From positions 1 to 6,400 of the forward strand of contig WRER01000048.1 in NCBI GenBank assembly GCA_009779205.1: 6,400 nucleotides of DNA, given 5' to 3'. Below the pieces are notes generated by a model. It was not told where the DNA came from. It saw only the letters and a list, made by a program, of their open reading frames with translations, and searched no databases. A program made the position numbers and the translations under genes. This document shows positions 1 to 6,400 of this stretch, piece by piece (position 1 is the first letter of the stretch; each line of letters begins with the position of its first letter). This DNA comes from Methanobacteriota archaeon. Lineage in GTDB: Archaea > Halobacteriota > Methanomicrobia > Methanomicrobiales > Methanospirillaceae.

Positions 1-917
1 TATTCTGGGGATGTAATCCGGCACACGCTCATCCACGCCACATGTCACGCTACTCCATCTTTCCACGTGGATACTTCACCGGAAAAGGACACAGCAACCG
101 AAATATTATCATTGTAGACACACGAAAGACTGACACAGCAAAGATGGCAGATGCCCTCTTGCAGATTAAACAAGGGTACGACTACGAACTCTTGCAAGCC
201 CTCCGTGCAGCAGTGCGTGGCGAAGATATCGCTGTAAATGAAGTTGCAGGTGTAGATAAAAAGCTCATCTATGAAGCTGCAGATCTCTTAAAAAGTGGAC
301 GATTCATAGTAATTTTCTTCGGAATGGGTGTCACACAGTCACTTGGAAGAGACCACAATATCGATTCTGCGATCCACCTGACAAAAGACCTTAACAACTA
401 CACAAAATGTTCCATCATTGCCATGAGAGGACACTATAATGTTGCAGGCTCCGGTCAGGTGCTTGGTTGGCAGTTTGGATTCCCATACTCTGTTGACCTC
501 TCCCGTGGATTCGCACGTTACAACCCTGGTGAGACCGGAACCGTTGAAGTTCTGCTGCGAAAAGAAGTTGACGCAGTATTCACACTTGGAACTGATCCCG
601 GTGCACATTTCCCAATGGAGTGTAACAGGACGATCGGACAACTCCCATCCGTTGCAGTCGATCCCGCAATCAGCCCAACGACTGAGATCTCTAAGGTTCA
701 CGTACCAGTCGCAATTGTAGGAGTGGAAGTTGGTGGAAACTGCTATCGTATGGATAATGTTCCGATCGAGGCCAGAAAGATCGTTGATCCACCAGAAGGT
801 ATGCTGACTGATGAAGAATTCTTATCAGCAGTGCTGAAACGAGTGAAAGAACTGAAGACAGCTCAGAGAGCTTCTTCCTCTGCAAAATCTAGCACGAGTG
901 AAGGGGTAAAAGCGTAA
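1..917 (+). CDS. fwdB: Formylmethanofuran dehydrogenase subunit B, C-terminal part (5' truncated by window edge)
   Basis: This is the catalytic tungsten- or molybdenum-pterin subunit, which reduces CO2 to formate inside the formylmethanofuran dehydrogenase complex in the cytoplasm. The reading frame is open from base 3, upstream of the ATG at 42. It begins FWGCNPAHAHPRHMSRYS, a pterin-binding segment typical of internal FwdB/FmdB sequence, so the ATG at 42 is an internal methionine. There are 304 residues visible. Family members are about 430 residues, so roughly the first 130 are missing, including the N-terminal [4Fe-4S] cysteines and the Cys or Sec metal ligand. Other family signatures are GMGVTQSLG, RGHYNVAGSGQVLGWQ, SRGFARYNPGE and TLGTDPGAHFP. 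The last ~20 residues are a Ser/Lys/Ala-rich, probably disordered tail. The gap to fwdA is 59 nt. Gene order B-A-C suggests the tungsten-type (fwd) rather than the fmd isoenzyme, but the visible sequence does not decide this. Confidence 0.95.
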   Translation, partial: FWGCNPAHAHPRHMSRYSIFPRGYFTGKGHSNRNIIIVDTRKTDTAKMADALLQIKQGYDYELLQALRAAVRGEDIAVNEVAGVDKKLIYEAADLLKSGRFIVIFFGMGVTQSLGRDHNIDSAIHLTKDLNNYTKCSIIAMRGHYNVAGSGQVLGWQFGFPYSVDLSRGFARYNPGETGTVEVLLRKEVDAVFTLGTDPGAHFPMECNRTIGQLPSVAVDPAISPTTEISKVHVPVAIVGVEVGGNCYRMDNVPIEARKIVDPPEGMLTDEEFLSAVLKRVKELKTAQRASSSAKSSTSEGVKA

Positions 918-967
918 ATATCTGAGTGTAGATAGCGAATGGTCAAAATATATCAACATAAAAGCCC

Positions 968-972
968 GAGGA
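968..972 (+). promoter_or_regulatory. Ribosome binding site of fwdA
   Basis: The bases GAGGA lie 4 nt before the ATG at 977 and match the archaeal 16S anti-Shine-Dalgarno sequence, supporting that start. A TATA-like AT run (aaaatatatc, 945-954) also lies in the 59-nt fwdB-fwdA gap. It could be an internal promoter, but the evidence is weak. Confidence 0.6.
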
Positions 973-976
973 AAAT

Positions 977-2686
977 ATGAGCGAATATATTATTAAAGGT
1001 GGATATGTATACGATCCAAAGCAGAAGATAAAAGGAGATGTCAAAGACATCTGCATTAAAGATGGAAAAATTGTAGAATCCGTCTCAAAGAATGCAAAAG
1101 AGATCGATGCAAAAGGTAAGACCGTTATGGCAGGGGCTGTTGAAATTCACTCCCATGTAGCAGGTCCGAAAGTCAATGAAGGACGTATCTTCCGTCCAGA
1201 AGACAAACTCTTTACCTACCAATCAAAATCAGAACATGGTCGTATGGAAGGAGGAAACTCAGTTCCAACGACTTTCAAGACAGGATATCAGTACTCCCGC
1301 ATGGGGTACACGACTTGTATAGAAGCAGCAATGCCTCCTTTGTACGCCCGTCACACTCATGAAGAGATCAGAGACACACCCCTTCTCGATGAAGGTGCAC
1401 TTCCAGTGTTTGGAAATAACTGGTTTGTCTTTGAGTATCTAAAAAACAATGAAATGGAAAATGTAGCCGCTTATGTCTCTTGGCTCCTTCGTATGACCAA
1501 AGGATATGGGGTCAAGATCGTAAACCCGGGTGGCTCAGAAGCATGGGGATGGGGAGAGAACTGTAATTCAATTCATGATTCAGTTCCATACTTTGATATT
1601 ACCCCCAGCGAGATCGTGTCTGGATTGCTTAAGATAAATGAACAGCTTGGACTGCCACACTCCATTCACATTCACTCAAATAATCTTGGAAACCCAGGAA
1701 ATTATGAGACGACCCTTGATACATTCAGGCTTTCTGAGGGAACGAAGCCAAACAATAAGTTTGGTCGTGAGCAGACCTTCCACCACACACACGTGCAATT
1801 CCACGCCTATGGTGGTACAAACTGGCTGAACTTCGAGTCAAAAGCAAAGGAAATCATGGACTATGTCAATCAGCACGACAACACAACGATTGATCTTGGT
1901 TGTGTGACCCTTGATGAGACAACCACCATGACCGCGGATGGTCCATTTGAGCATCACTTAACTCAGCTGAACAACCTGAAATGGGTAAATGTCGATGTTG
2001 AGCTCGAAGCCTCTTCCGGTATTGTGCCATACGTATATGATCCAAATGTCAAAGTCTGTGCTATTCAGTGGGCTATTGGTCTTGAACTTGGTCTGCTTGC
2101 AAAAGACCCAATGCGTACATATATCACAACAGATCATCCAAATGGAGGTCCATTCACAAGATATCCTGCAGTCTTCTCTTGGCTGATGAATGCGAAGATC
2201 CGCCGTGAGATGCTTGAAGGATTTAAACACAGTGAGAAAGTCATTGCAGCAACAGGATTACATGGCATCGACCGTGAGATTGAACTGTATGAGTTTGCAG
2301 CAATGACCCGTGCAGGTCCTGCAAAGGCACTGGGTATGACAGACGTAACCGGTGCACTGGTCGAAGGTATGGGTGCAGATATTGCTGTCTATGATATCAA
2401 TGACGACGTCCTGAAAAATCCAAATGCAGCACCAGATATCGAAAAAACGTTCACCAATGCGGCATATGTGTTTAAGAACGGTGTGCTTGTCTCACAAAAT
2501 GGAACAATCGTTGGATCCACTCCAAAGCGTACATACTGGGTTGATGTGAAGGTTCCAGAGAATAAGCAAGTAGAACGCGATGTACAGATGAAGTTCCTGA
2601 AATATTACAGTCTAAACCTTGCAAACTACGAGGTTACGGATCACTATGCACCAAACCCAGAAGTGATTCATGTTGACGCTGTGTGA
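977..2686 (+). CDS. fwdA: Formylmethanofuran dehydrogenase subunit A (amidohydrolase-type, binuclear metal site)
   Basis: FwdA catalyses the condensation of formate, delivered from the FwdB site through an internal channel, with methanofuran to give N-formylmethanofuran; the reaction is reversible. The protein has 569 residues, the normal full length for the family. It has an amidohydrolase fold. The N-terminal metal motif is EIHSH (H58, H60), with further candidate ligands at HIH (H231, H233) and in the HHTHVQFH segment (269-276). GYGVKIVNPGG places K180 where the family has its carboxylated bridging lysine. TTDHPNGGPFTRYPAVFSWLM places D386 at the catalytic aspartate position. These assignments rest on recalled structural work on the Methanothermobacter complex and were not aligned here. 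The ATG is preceded by a good GAGGA site. The stop is followed after 20 nt by fwdC, consistent with one transcript. No key residue appears lost. The protein serves tungsten or molybdenum isoenzymes, so the symbol could equally be fmdA. Confidence 0.97.
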   Translation: MSEYIIKGGYVYDPKQKIKGDVKDICIKDGKIVESVSKNAKEIDAKGKTVMAGAVEIHSHVAGPKVNEGRIFRPEDKLFTYQSKSEHGRMEGGNSVPTTFKTGYQYSRMGYTTCIEAAMPPLYARHTHEEIRDTPLLDEGALPVFGNNWFVFEYLKNNEMENVAAYVSWLLRMTKGYGVKIVNPGGSEAWGWGENCNSIHDSVPYFDITPSEIVSGLLKINEQLGLPHSIHIHSNNLGNPGNYETTLDTFRLSEGTKPNNKFGREQTFHHTHVQFHAYGGTNWLNFESKAKEIMDYVNQHDNTTIDLGCVTLDETTTMTADGPFEHHLTQLNNLKWVNVDVELEASSGIVPYVYDPNVKVCAIQWAIGLELGLLAKDPMRTYITTDHPNGGPFTRYPAVFSWLMNAKIRREMLEGFKHSEKVIAATGLHGIDREIELYEFAAMTRAGPAKALGMTDVTGALVEGMGADIAVYDINDDVLKNPNAAPDIEKTFTNAAYVFKNGVLVSQNGTIVGSTPKRTYWVDVKVPENKQVERDVQMKFLKYYSLNLANYEVTDHYAPNPEVIHVDAV

Positions 2687-2695
2687 TTGGCTTTA

Positions 2696-2700
2696 GAGGT
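2696..2700 (+). promoter_or_regulatory. Ribosome binding site that fixes the fwdC start
   Basis: GAGGT ends 6 nt before the ATG at 2707. This is a standard archaeal spacing and favours that ATG over the in-frame GTG at 2683, which overlaps the fwdA stop and has no such site. Confidence 0.65.
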
Positions 2701-2706
2701 CCAGAG

Positions 2707-3765
2707 ATGAATACAATTACATTTACATTACAGAAAGAGCCTGAATTGTATCTTGAAGTCGAAGAGATGACTCCTGACTACTGTGCAGGGAAGAGCGCAG
2801 CAGAGATTGCAGCAATGCCAGTATATATGGGTAATCAAACATTCACCCTTGGGGAATTTTTCGATGTCAATGGCAAGGGTGGTGCATCTGCTGAAGATAC
2901 GAAGCTCGTTATCAATGGAGATCTGCGAAAGATCAAGTACATTGGTTTGAAAATGACAGCCGGTGAGATCGTGGTGAATGGAAGTACCGATATGTATACT
3001 GGTGCCTGGATGAAAGGTGGCAGTCTTACTGTGAATGGGAATGTTCATTCCTTTGCAGGTACCGGTATGGAGGGCGGATCACTCGTCATTAACGGGAACG
3101 CAAAAGATTACCTCGGTGCAGCATACCGCGGAGATTGGCGAGGTATGCAGGGTGGAACCATTACTGTAAAAGGTAATGTCGGCAGTGACACAGGCCTGTT
3201 TATGAACGGTGGCACGATTGATATCGGCGGAGATACTGACTTTCACGTTGGAATTCACGCTGATGGCGGTAAAATCATTATCCGCGGTAACTCAAAAGGG
3301 CGTGTTGGTGGCCAGATGATTAAAGGTGAGATCATCGTCCTTGGCGAGATCGAGCGAATGATGCCTACCTTTTTACATGTTGGAGAGACAGAGATCGAAC
3401 TCGATGGTAAGATGATTCCCGTGCAGATCTGGCAGGGTGATATGGGCACTCGTCATGATAAACGCAAAGGCGAACTTATCTACGGAAAAGTGTACATAAA
3501 GACAGAGGCTGCTGGAGAAGAAAGAAAAGCCGATGTACAAAAAGCAAAAGTTTCCAGGGAAAAGGTCGTAAAAGAGAAGAAATTCGACCGTGGTGAGAAG
3601 ATAAAACTGACCAATGCACAAAAAGCAGAAGTTGCCGAATTCTTTAAGGGTGAAGCACAAATCTCACCAAATGACGTGAAAAAGGTCGTGAAAGAGAAGT
3701 TCGATATTGAACTGAAGACAATACAGGCTTCAAAACTTGTACACGAGATTCAGAAAGAGGAATAA
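2707..3765 (+). CDS. fwdC: Formylmethanofuran dehydrogenase subunit C, with C-terminal extension
   Basis: FwdC is the scaffold subunit that bridges FwdA and FwdB in the complex. Residues 70-213 contain about seven repeats of the pattern G-x-x-M-x-G-G-x-h-x-V-x-G-N (for example TGAWMKGGSLTVNGN and AGTGMEGGSLVINGN). These form the right-handed beta-helix shared with the C-terminal domain of glutamate synthase. The N-terminal cap, including the AGKSAAEIAAMPVYMGNQ region, and the closing segment IWQGDMGTRHDKRKGELIYGK are also family-like. The ATG at 2707 is chosen because it has a GAGGT site and starts the family-like MNTITFTLQKEPELYLE; this gives 352 residues. A GTG start at 2683 would add eight residues. 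The usual subunit is about 270 residues. Residues about 270-352 are an extra, highly charged, lysine-rich tail that ends in a predicted helical segment. It is the last gene of the cluster in this window. Confidence 0.95.
   Translation: MNTITFTLQKEPELYLEVEEMTPDYCAGKSAAEIAAMPVYMGNQTFTLGEFFDVNGKGGASAEDTKLVINGDLRKIKYIGLKMTAGEIVVNGSTDMYTGAWMKGGSLTVNGNVHSFAGTGMEGGSLVINGNAKDYLGAAYRGDWRGMQGGTITVKGNVGSDTGLFMNGGTIDIGGDTDFHVGIHADGGKIIIRGNSKGRVGGQMIKGEIIVLGEIERMMPTFLHVGETEIELDGKMIPVQIWQGDMGTRHDKRKGELIYGKVYIKTEAAGEERKADVQKAKVSREKVVKEKKFDRGEKIKLTNAQKAEVAEFFKGEAQISPNDVKKVVKEKFDIELKTIQASKLVHEIQKEE
3561..3705 (+). repeat. Imperfect direct repeat inside the fwdC C-terminal extension
   Basis: The 19-base unit at 3561-3579 (aaaggtcgtaaaagagaag) recurs at 3681-3699 with one mismatch, exactly 120 bases downstream. 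Both copies are followed by TTCGA-type bases, with a 3-base insertion (one extra lysine codon) in the first. Both encode KVVKEK(K)FD in the same frame. This suggests a small internal duplication, or convergent lysine-rich coding. Confidence 0.6.
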
Positions 3766-3770
3766 ACAAT

Positions 3771-3815
3771 TTCCTTTTTTATACTCATTATTTCTGAAAT
3801 CTAGCGTTTGTTTTT
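3771..3815 (+). terminator. T-rich terminator region after fwdC
   Basis: Six T residues (3775-3780) begin 9 nt after the fwdC stop, and a second run of five lies at 3811-3815. Archaeal RNA polymerase terminates at oligo-T tracts without needing a hairpin, and I see no convincing stem-loop here. It is the plausible end of the fwd transcript. Confidence 0.5.
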
Positions 3816-3845
3816 ATTCTATCACAATATCGATACCTATTTACG

Positions 3846-3876
3846 TATATAACCAAATTTATGTAGGTTGTTTTGC
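3846..3876 (+). promoter_or_regulatory. Archaeal promoter of the tRNA-Arg gene
   Basis: A TATATAA element (3846-3852) sits about 31 nt before the mature tRNA 5' end. TTGC at 3873-3876 fits the box B start-site consensus (W-T-G-M) at the expected distance of about 25 nt. A short leader of about 5 nt, removed by RNase P, is implied. No clear purine-rich BRE is visible. Confidence 0.5.
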
Positions 3877-3879
3877 CCT

Positions 3880-3951
3880 GTCCCGGTAGGGTAGAGGATA
3901 TCCTAGGAGCCTGCGGAGCTCTTGACCCGGGTTCAAGTCCCGGCCGGGGCG
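3880..3951 (+). tRNA. tRNA-Arg (anticodon GCG)
   Basis: A 72-nt cloverleaf can be folded by hand. The acceptor is GTCCCGG pairing with CCGGGGC (3944-3950), with one U2-G71 wobble. It has U8-A9. The D arm starts GGGT and has an 8-nt loop with A14, G15, G18, G19 and A21. The anticodon stem GGAGC/GCTCT carries the loop CTGCGGA, with U33 and anticodon GCG at 3913-3915, which reads CGC. There is a 4-nt variable loop. The T arm CCGGG/CCCGG has loop TTCAAGT. The discriminator base is G73, and no CCA is encoded, as is common in archaea. C35 fits arginine identity. No intron is present. It is not obviously co-transcribed with fwdC, because T-runs and a TATA element lie between them. Confidence 0.93.
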
Positions 3952-3965
3952 TACATTATTCACCA

Positions 3966-4027
3966 TTTTTTCCTCTTCTCTTCCTTTTCCTTCTCTCATC
4001 TGCCTCATTTATTCCATTTTTTCATTT
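3966..4027 (+). terminator. Pyrimidine-rich tract with oligo-T runs downstream of the tRNA
   Basis: From 3966 to about 4027 the + strand is nearly all T and C, with oligo-T runs at 3966-3971, 4017-4022 and 4025-4030. The first run, 15 nt after the tRNA 3' end, is a suitable archaeal terminator. The length of the tract goes beyond what termination needs. Confidence 0.5.
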
Positions 4028-4167
4028 TTTCAAACCGTGCTGCAGAAGTCCAGATGAAAAAGTATGACTTCGTCAAAATATTTCACCAATGAATAAATTT
4101 TGAAAAGCAGACATTGGACAACAAATTGTCTGGAAGTTAATTATGCAGGCAGGAAAAATCTTCAAAC

Positions 4168-4283
4168 TTAGGACTTACGCAAAATTGCACGTTTGTAGAT
4201 CATAATGCCTTATTAAGTCACTTTAATTAATTTTTTTGAGTTGGCAAAAGTTTAAGGTATGTTGATTGTTGCGTAACTCCTAA
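4168..4283. mobile_element. Probable MITE: short element with 15-bp imperfect terminal inverted repeats
   Basis: The left end TTAGGACTTACGCAA (4168-4182) is the reverse complement of the right end TTGCGTAACTCCTAA (4269-4283) at 14 of 15 positions. Taking the outer TA on each side (4169-4170 and 4281-4282) as target duplication, the element is 110 bp (4171-4280), running GGACTTACGCAA to TTGCGTAACTCC. The interior is AT-rich, includes the palindrome TTAATTAA and a T-run, and has no coding capacity. Size, ends and TA flanks fit a non-autonomous element mobilised by a transposase that targets TA, such as IS630/Tc1-like or some IS5-group enzymes. No transposase is in the window, so the family assignment is inference. 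Confidence 0.55.
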
Positions 4284-4398
4284 AACTCACAACTTCAAGT
4301 GCGGAATGTAGGATAATGCATCCAATGTATGCGCTCTAAACTCATTTCAGACAAAGATGCGTAACTTTTATGTGTTATTAGTTATAAGTACTAATCCT

Positions 4399-6400
4399 AT
4401 GGGAGAAAATACAGGTCAGACAAAGAAAAAAGGCTTTGGATTTAAAAGCATAAAAGCGAAATTACTCGTTATTATCATCAGTATGCTTGTTATTGCAGGA
4501 ATTATACTTGTTGCCATTTCCGCTCTTATGGCATCCGGAAATCTTGAGACAGCATACATCGGTACACTAGATGCCGTTGGGACGGGTGCTGCAGTTAAAA
4601 TGGTCATTGTCAATGCTGCAGGAATGGATCTTATAACATTGGTTTCCTTTGATGACGCAACTGTGAAAGGAATGGAAGAATGGATCGCTGGCACGCTCAG
4701 TCCTGAAGAACAAGCTAGCATTTCAGCTGGTTTAGCAAATGATGTAGAAGAAATGAGTGACATTTTCGATCGCATTAATATATTGGATCTGGATGGAATT
4801 GTCAGACTTTCAAATACTCCATCAAACCTTGGGGAGGACTTTTCAAAGTATGAATTCTTTAGAAACCAGAAAAATGGTGCCTATGTAGGAGAACCAATGG
4901 TAGGCCTTGACGGCGATGCACGTTTTAGTTTTGCAAGAAAAGTATATGACAGCAATGGAAAGCAAATAGGACTGGCTACGGCTACACTTTCGATGCAAGT
5001 TCTTGAAGGTCTTCTATTTTCAACCGAGGGTCTCAGTGATGGCAGTGAGATCTTCATCGTCAAATCAGATGGAACACTCATTTCTGGTGTGAATGGTGAT
5101 TATTCAGGGTTCCTTAAAGCAAAGTACGATTTAAGCATCTTCCCATCTGGCATTAACACGATGAAAGGTAAGGGATTCTATGGCTATGATGATTATATCG
5201 ATAAAACTCCGGTTGATGGTACAGACTGGTTCATTATTACCACTCAACCGATCAATGCCATCACTGATCCAATCACGAATCTCATCATGATGATGGTCAT
5301 TTCCCTGATTATCGTTATCGCTGCAGGAGCCCTTGCAACGATCTTTATTGCAAACAGCTTTGCCCGTCCGATTCAAAATTTAGCAGAGGTCTCCCACCAC
5401 CTTGCTTCTGGAAATATCGATGTAACGATTGATCATACTGGTGCTGATGAGATCGGGGATCTTGCTGATACATTTAGAAACACGATTGCGAATATCAGGG
5501 AAAATGCAAAAGCTGTTGACAAAATTGCACAAGGAGATATTGACTTTGAAGTCTATGTTGCAGGAGAAAAAGATGTTGAAGGAAAAGCACTCGCCCAGAT
5601 GAAAGAAATCCTTTCAAGTATGGTTCACTCACTTCAGGATCTTGGCGCTCGTTCTGGAGATGGAGACTTAGGCTACCGTGCTGATGCTTCACAGTTCCAG
5701 GGAGTGTACAAAGAGCTTATCGAAACCATGAATACGACATTTGACACGATTGCTGTTCCGATTCAAGAGGCAATGCGTCTTTCTTCGTCCTACAGCAAGG
5801 GAGATTACTCAGATCGATTCGATTCAAACCTTCCTGCGAAAGGTGACTTCGTTCCTTTTGTCGCTGCTTTAAACAATATTGGTATCAATAATTCTGAAAC
5901 ATTACTGAATATTCGTAATGAGGTACAGTCTATATCTGCCGAAATGCAGGAATCATCTGGAAGTATGCAGGAGGTGTCAAGTTCTGTTGCCACCCTTGCA
6001 GAGAGTTCAAGCCGGGTAAGTAATTTTGCTGAACGAAGCGATATGGGACTTGAACAGGCATTAACTGCTATGAATGACCTTGCACATACGGTTAGTGAGG
6101 TTGCTCAGCGTACAAGTTCAGTATCCGAGCTGGCCAGCCAGGCATCGAGTTTGTCACAGGATGGCATTAAGCGTGCGGAACAGGCAGGAGATGGGATGCA
6201 GGATATTATGGAGGCTTTTTCGGTAACCGCTGATATGATAGCAGATATTTCCGGTCAGATGGATGAAATAGGAGGGATTGTAGATGTTATTTCAGGCATT
6301 GCCGAACAGACCAGCCTTCTTGCACTGAATGCCGCCATTGAAGCAGCACGTGCAGGGGAAGCAGGTCTTGGATTTGCGGTCGTTGCAGATGAAGTAAAGA
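4399..6400 (+). CDS. Methyl-accepting chemotaxis protein with Cache-like sensor and multiple HAMP units (3' truncated)
   Basis: This is a transmembrane chemoreceptor that would signal through CheA/CheW to the archaellum motor; its ligand is unknown. The frame is open to the window edge, with 667 residues visible. Membrane helix 1 is at about 22-45 and helix 2 at about 295-318. The ~250-residue external segment between them has Cache-type features ([44 protein letters not shown]). A HAMP domain starts at about 319 ([19 protein letters not shown], then [10 protein letters not shown]). Further HAMP-like units follow: [10 protein letters not shown] at about 380, a segment around [20 protein letters not shown], and [13 protein letters not shown] at about 465. 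The cytoplasmic coiled coil reaches the hairpin tip [19 protein letters not shown] at about 636, so the descending arm is missing. The ATG at 4399 gives a typical short basic N-terminus before helix 1. An in-frame ATG at 4357 would add 14 residues. Neither has a clear Shine-Dalgarno site, so leaderless or weak initiation is possible. Confidence 0.93.
   Translation, partial: MGENTGQTKKKGFGFKSIKAKLLVIIISMLVIAGIILVAISALMASGNLETAYIGTLDAVGTGAAVKMVIVNAAGMDLITLVSFDDATVKGMEEWIAGTLSPEEQASISAGLANDVEEMSDIFDRINILDLDGIVRLSNTPSNLGEDFSKYEFFRNQKNGAYVGEPMVGLDGDARFSFARKVYDSNGKQIGLATATLSMQVLEGLLFSTEGLSDGSEIFIVKSDGTLISGVNGDYSGFLKAKYDLSIFPSGINTMKGKGFYGYDDYIDKTPVDGTDWFIITTQPINAITDPITNLIMMMVISLIIVIAAGALATIFIANSFARPIQNLAEVSHHLASGNIDVTIDHTGADEIGDLADTFRNTIANIRENAKAVDKIAQGDIDFEVYVAGEKDVEGKALAQMKEILSSMVHSLQDLGARSGDGDLGYRADASQFQGVYKELIETMNTTFDTIAVPIQEAMRLSSSYSKGDYSDRFDSNLPAKGDFVPFVAALNNIGINNSETLLNIRNEVQSISAEMQESSGSMQEVSSSVATLAESSSRVSNFAERSDMGLEQALTAMNDLAHTVSEVAQRTSSVSELASQASSLSQDGIKRAEQAGDGMQDIMEAFSVTADMIADISGQMDEIGGIVDVISGIAEQTSLLALNAAIEAARAGEAGLGFAVVADEVK

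Larger units (their letters stand above)
3952..4398. other. Intergenic region without a convincing gene
   Basis: This stretch between the tRNA and the chemoreceptor is AT-rich and I find no supportable coding sequence on either strand. It contains the pyrimidine tract, a small hairpin (gacaacaaattgtc, 5-bp stem, around 4118-4131), the MITE-like element at 4168-4283 and presumably the chemoreceptor promoter, whose TATA box I could not place with confidence. Confidence 0.7.

Noticed and set aside
42..44. ATG at 42 as the start of a 291-residue protein
   Set aside because: The frame is open upstream to the window edge and encodes conserved FwdB sequence (FWGCNPAHAHPRH), so this methionine is internal.
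2683..2706. GTG at 2683 as the fwdC start, overlapping the fwdA stop
   Set aside because: The GAGGT site is correctly spaced for the ATG at 2707, and the extra eight residues are not family-like. It remains a weaker alternative.
3875..3881. Acceptor stem starting at GCCCTGT (3875) for the tRNA
   Set aside because: It leaves a U-C mismatch at the stem base, loses U8 and makes the D region several bases too long. Starting at 3880 gives a normal 72-nt cloverleaf.
3873..4067. Small open frame running through the tRNA and the pyrimidine tract
   Set aside because: It overlaps the tRNA and its product is a low-complexity Phe/Ser/Leu string from T/C-rich DNA. No ribosome binding site is evident.
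4118..4131. Small hairpin gacaacaaattgtc as a terminator or regulatory RNA
   Set aside because: A 5-bp AT-containing stem without a T-run is too weak to interpret, and such stems are common by chance in AT-rich DNA.
3952..4398. CRISPR array, riboswitch or C/D box RNA in the intergenic region
   Set aside because: No regularly spaced direct repeats and no clear box C/box D pair or aptamer-like core were found by eye.
4416..4775. Minus-strand open frame of 119 codons opposite the chemoreceptor
   Set aside because: It is antisense to the clearly conserved chemoreceptor N-terminus and sensor, and its product has no recognisable pattern.

Overview
The window comes from a methanogenic archaeon. 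Three adjacent genes encode subunits of formylmethanofuran dehydrogenase, the enzyme of the first step of CO2-reducing methanogenesis. The tRNA has no encoded CCA, ribosome binding sites are archaeal-type GAGG motifs, and a TATA/box B-like promoter precedes the tRNA. Moderate GC with AT-rich intergenic DNA, plus a chemoreceptor, fits a motile member of the Methanomicrobia, perhaps Methanomicrobiales such as Methanospirillum or a relative. That placement is an inference from gene content, not a match.

Layout: (1) positions 1-3765 hold the operon segment fwdB (3' part, running off the left edge), fwdA and fwdC, all on the + strand. (2) 3766-3879 carries T-rich terminator-like runs and a promoter-like TATA element. 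(3) 3880-3951 is a 72-nt tRNA-Arg with anticodon GCG. (4) 3952-4398 is non-coding. It has a long pyrimidine-rich tract just after the tRNA and a roughly 110-bp element bounded by 15-bp imperfect inverted repeats, probably a MITE. (5) 4399-6400 is a methyl-accepting chemotaxis protein with a Cache-like extracellular sensor, two membrane helices, a series of HAMP-like units and the signalling hairpin tip, cut by the right edge.

How the genes work together: FwdA (amidohydrolase-type, binuclear metal site) interconverts formate plus methanofuran and formylmethanofuran. FwdB (molybdopterin/tungstopterin oxidoreductase) reduces CO2 to formate. FwdC is a beta-helical scaffold holding them together. 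The B-A-C order resembles the tungsten-type fwdDBAC arrangement of Methanosarcina. Upstream neighbours such as fwdD are therefore expected just left of the window. The chemoreceptor has no evident functional tie to the operon.

I see no evidence of a new system. The items most worth a second look are the lysine-rich C-terminal extension of FwdC, the MITE-like element in front of the chemoreceptor, and the receptor's multi-HAMP architecture.
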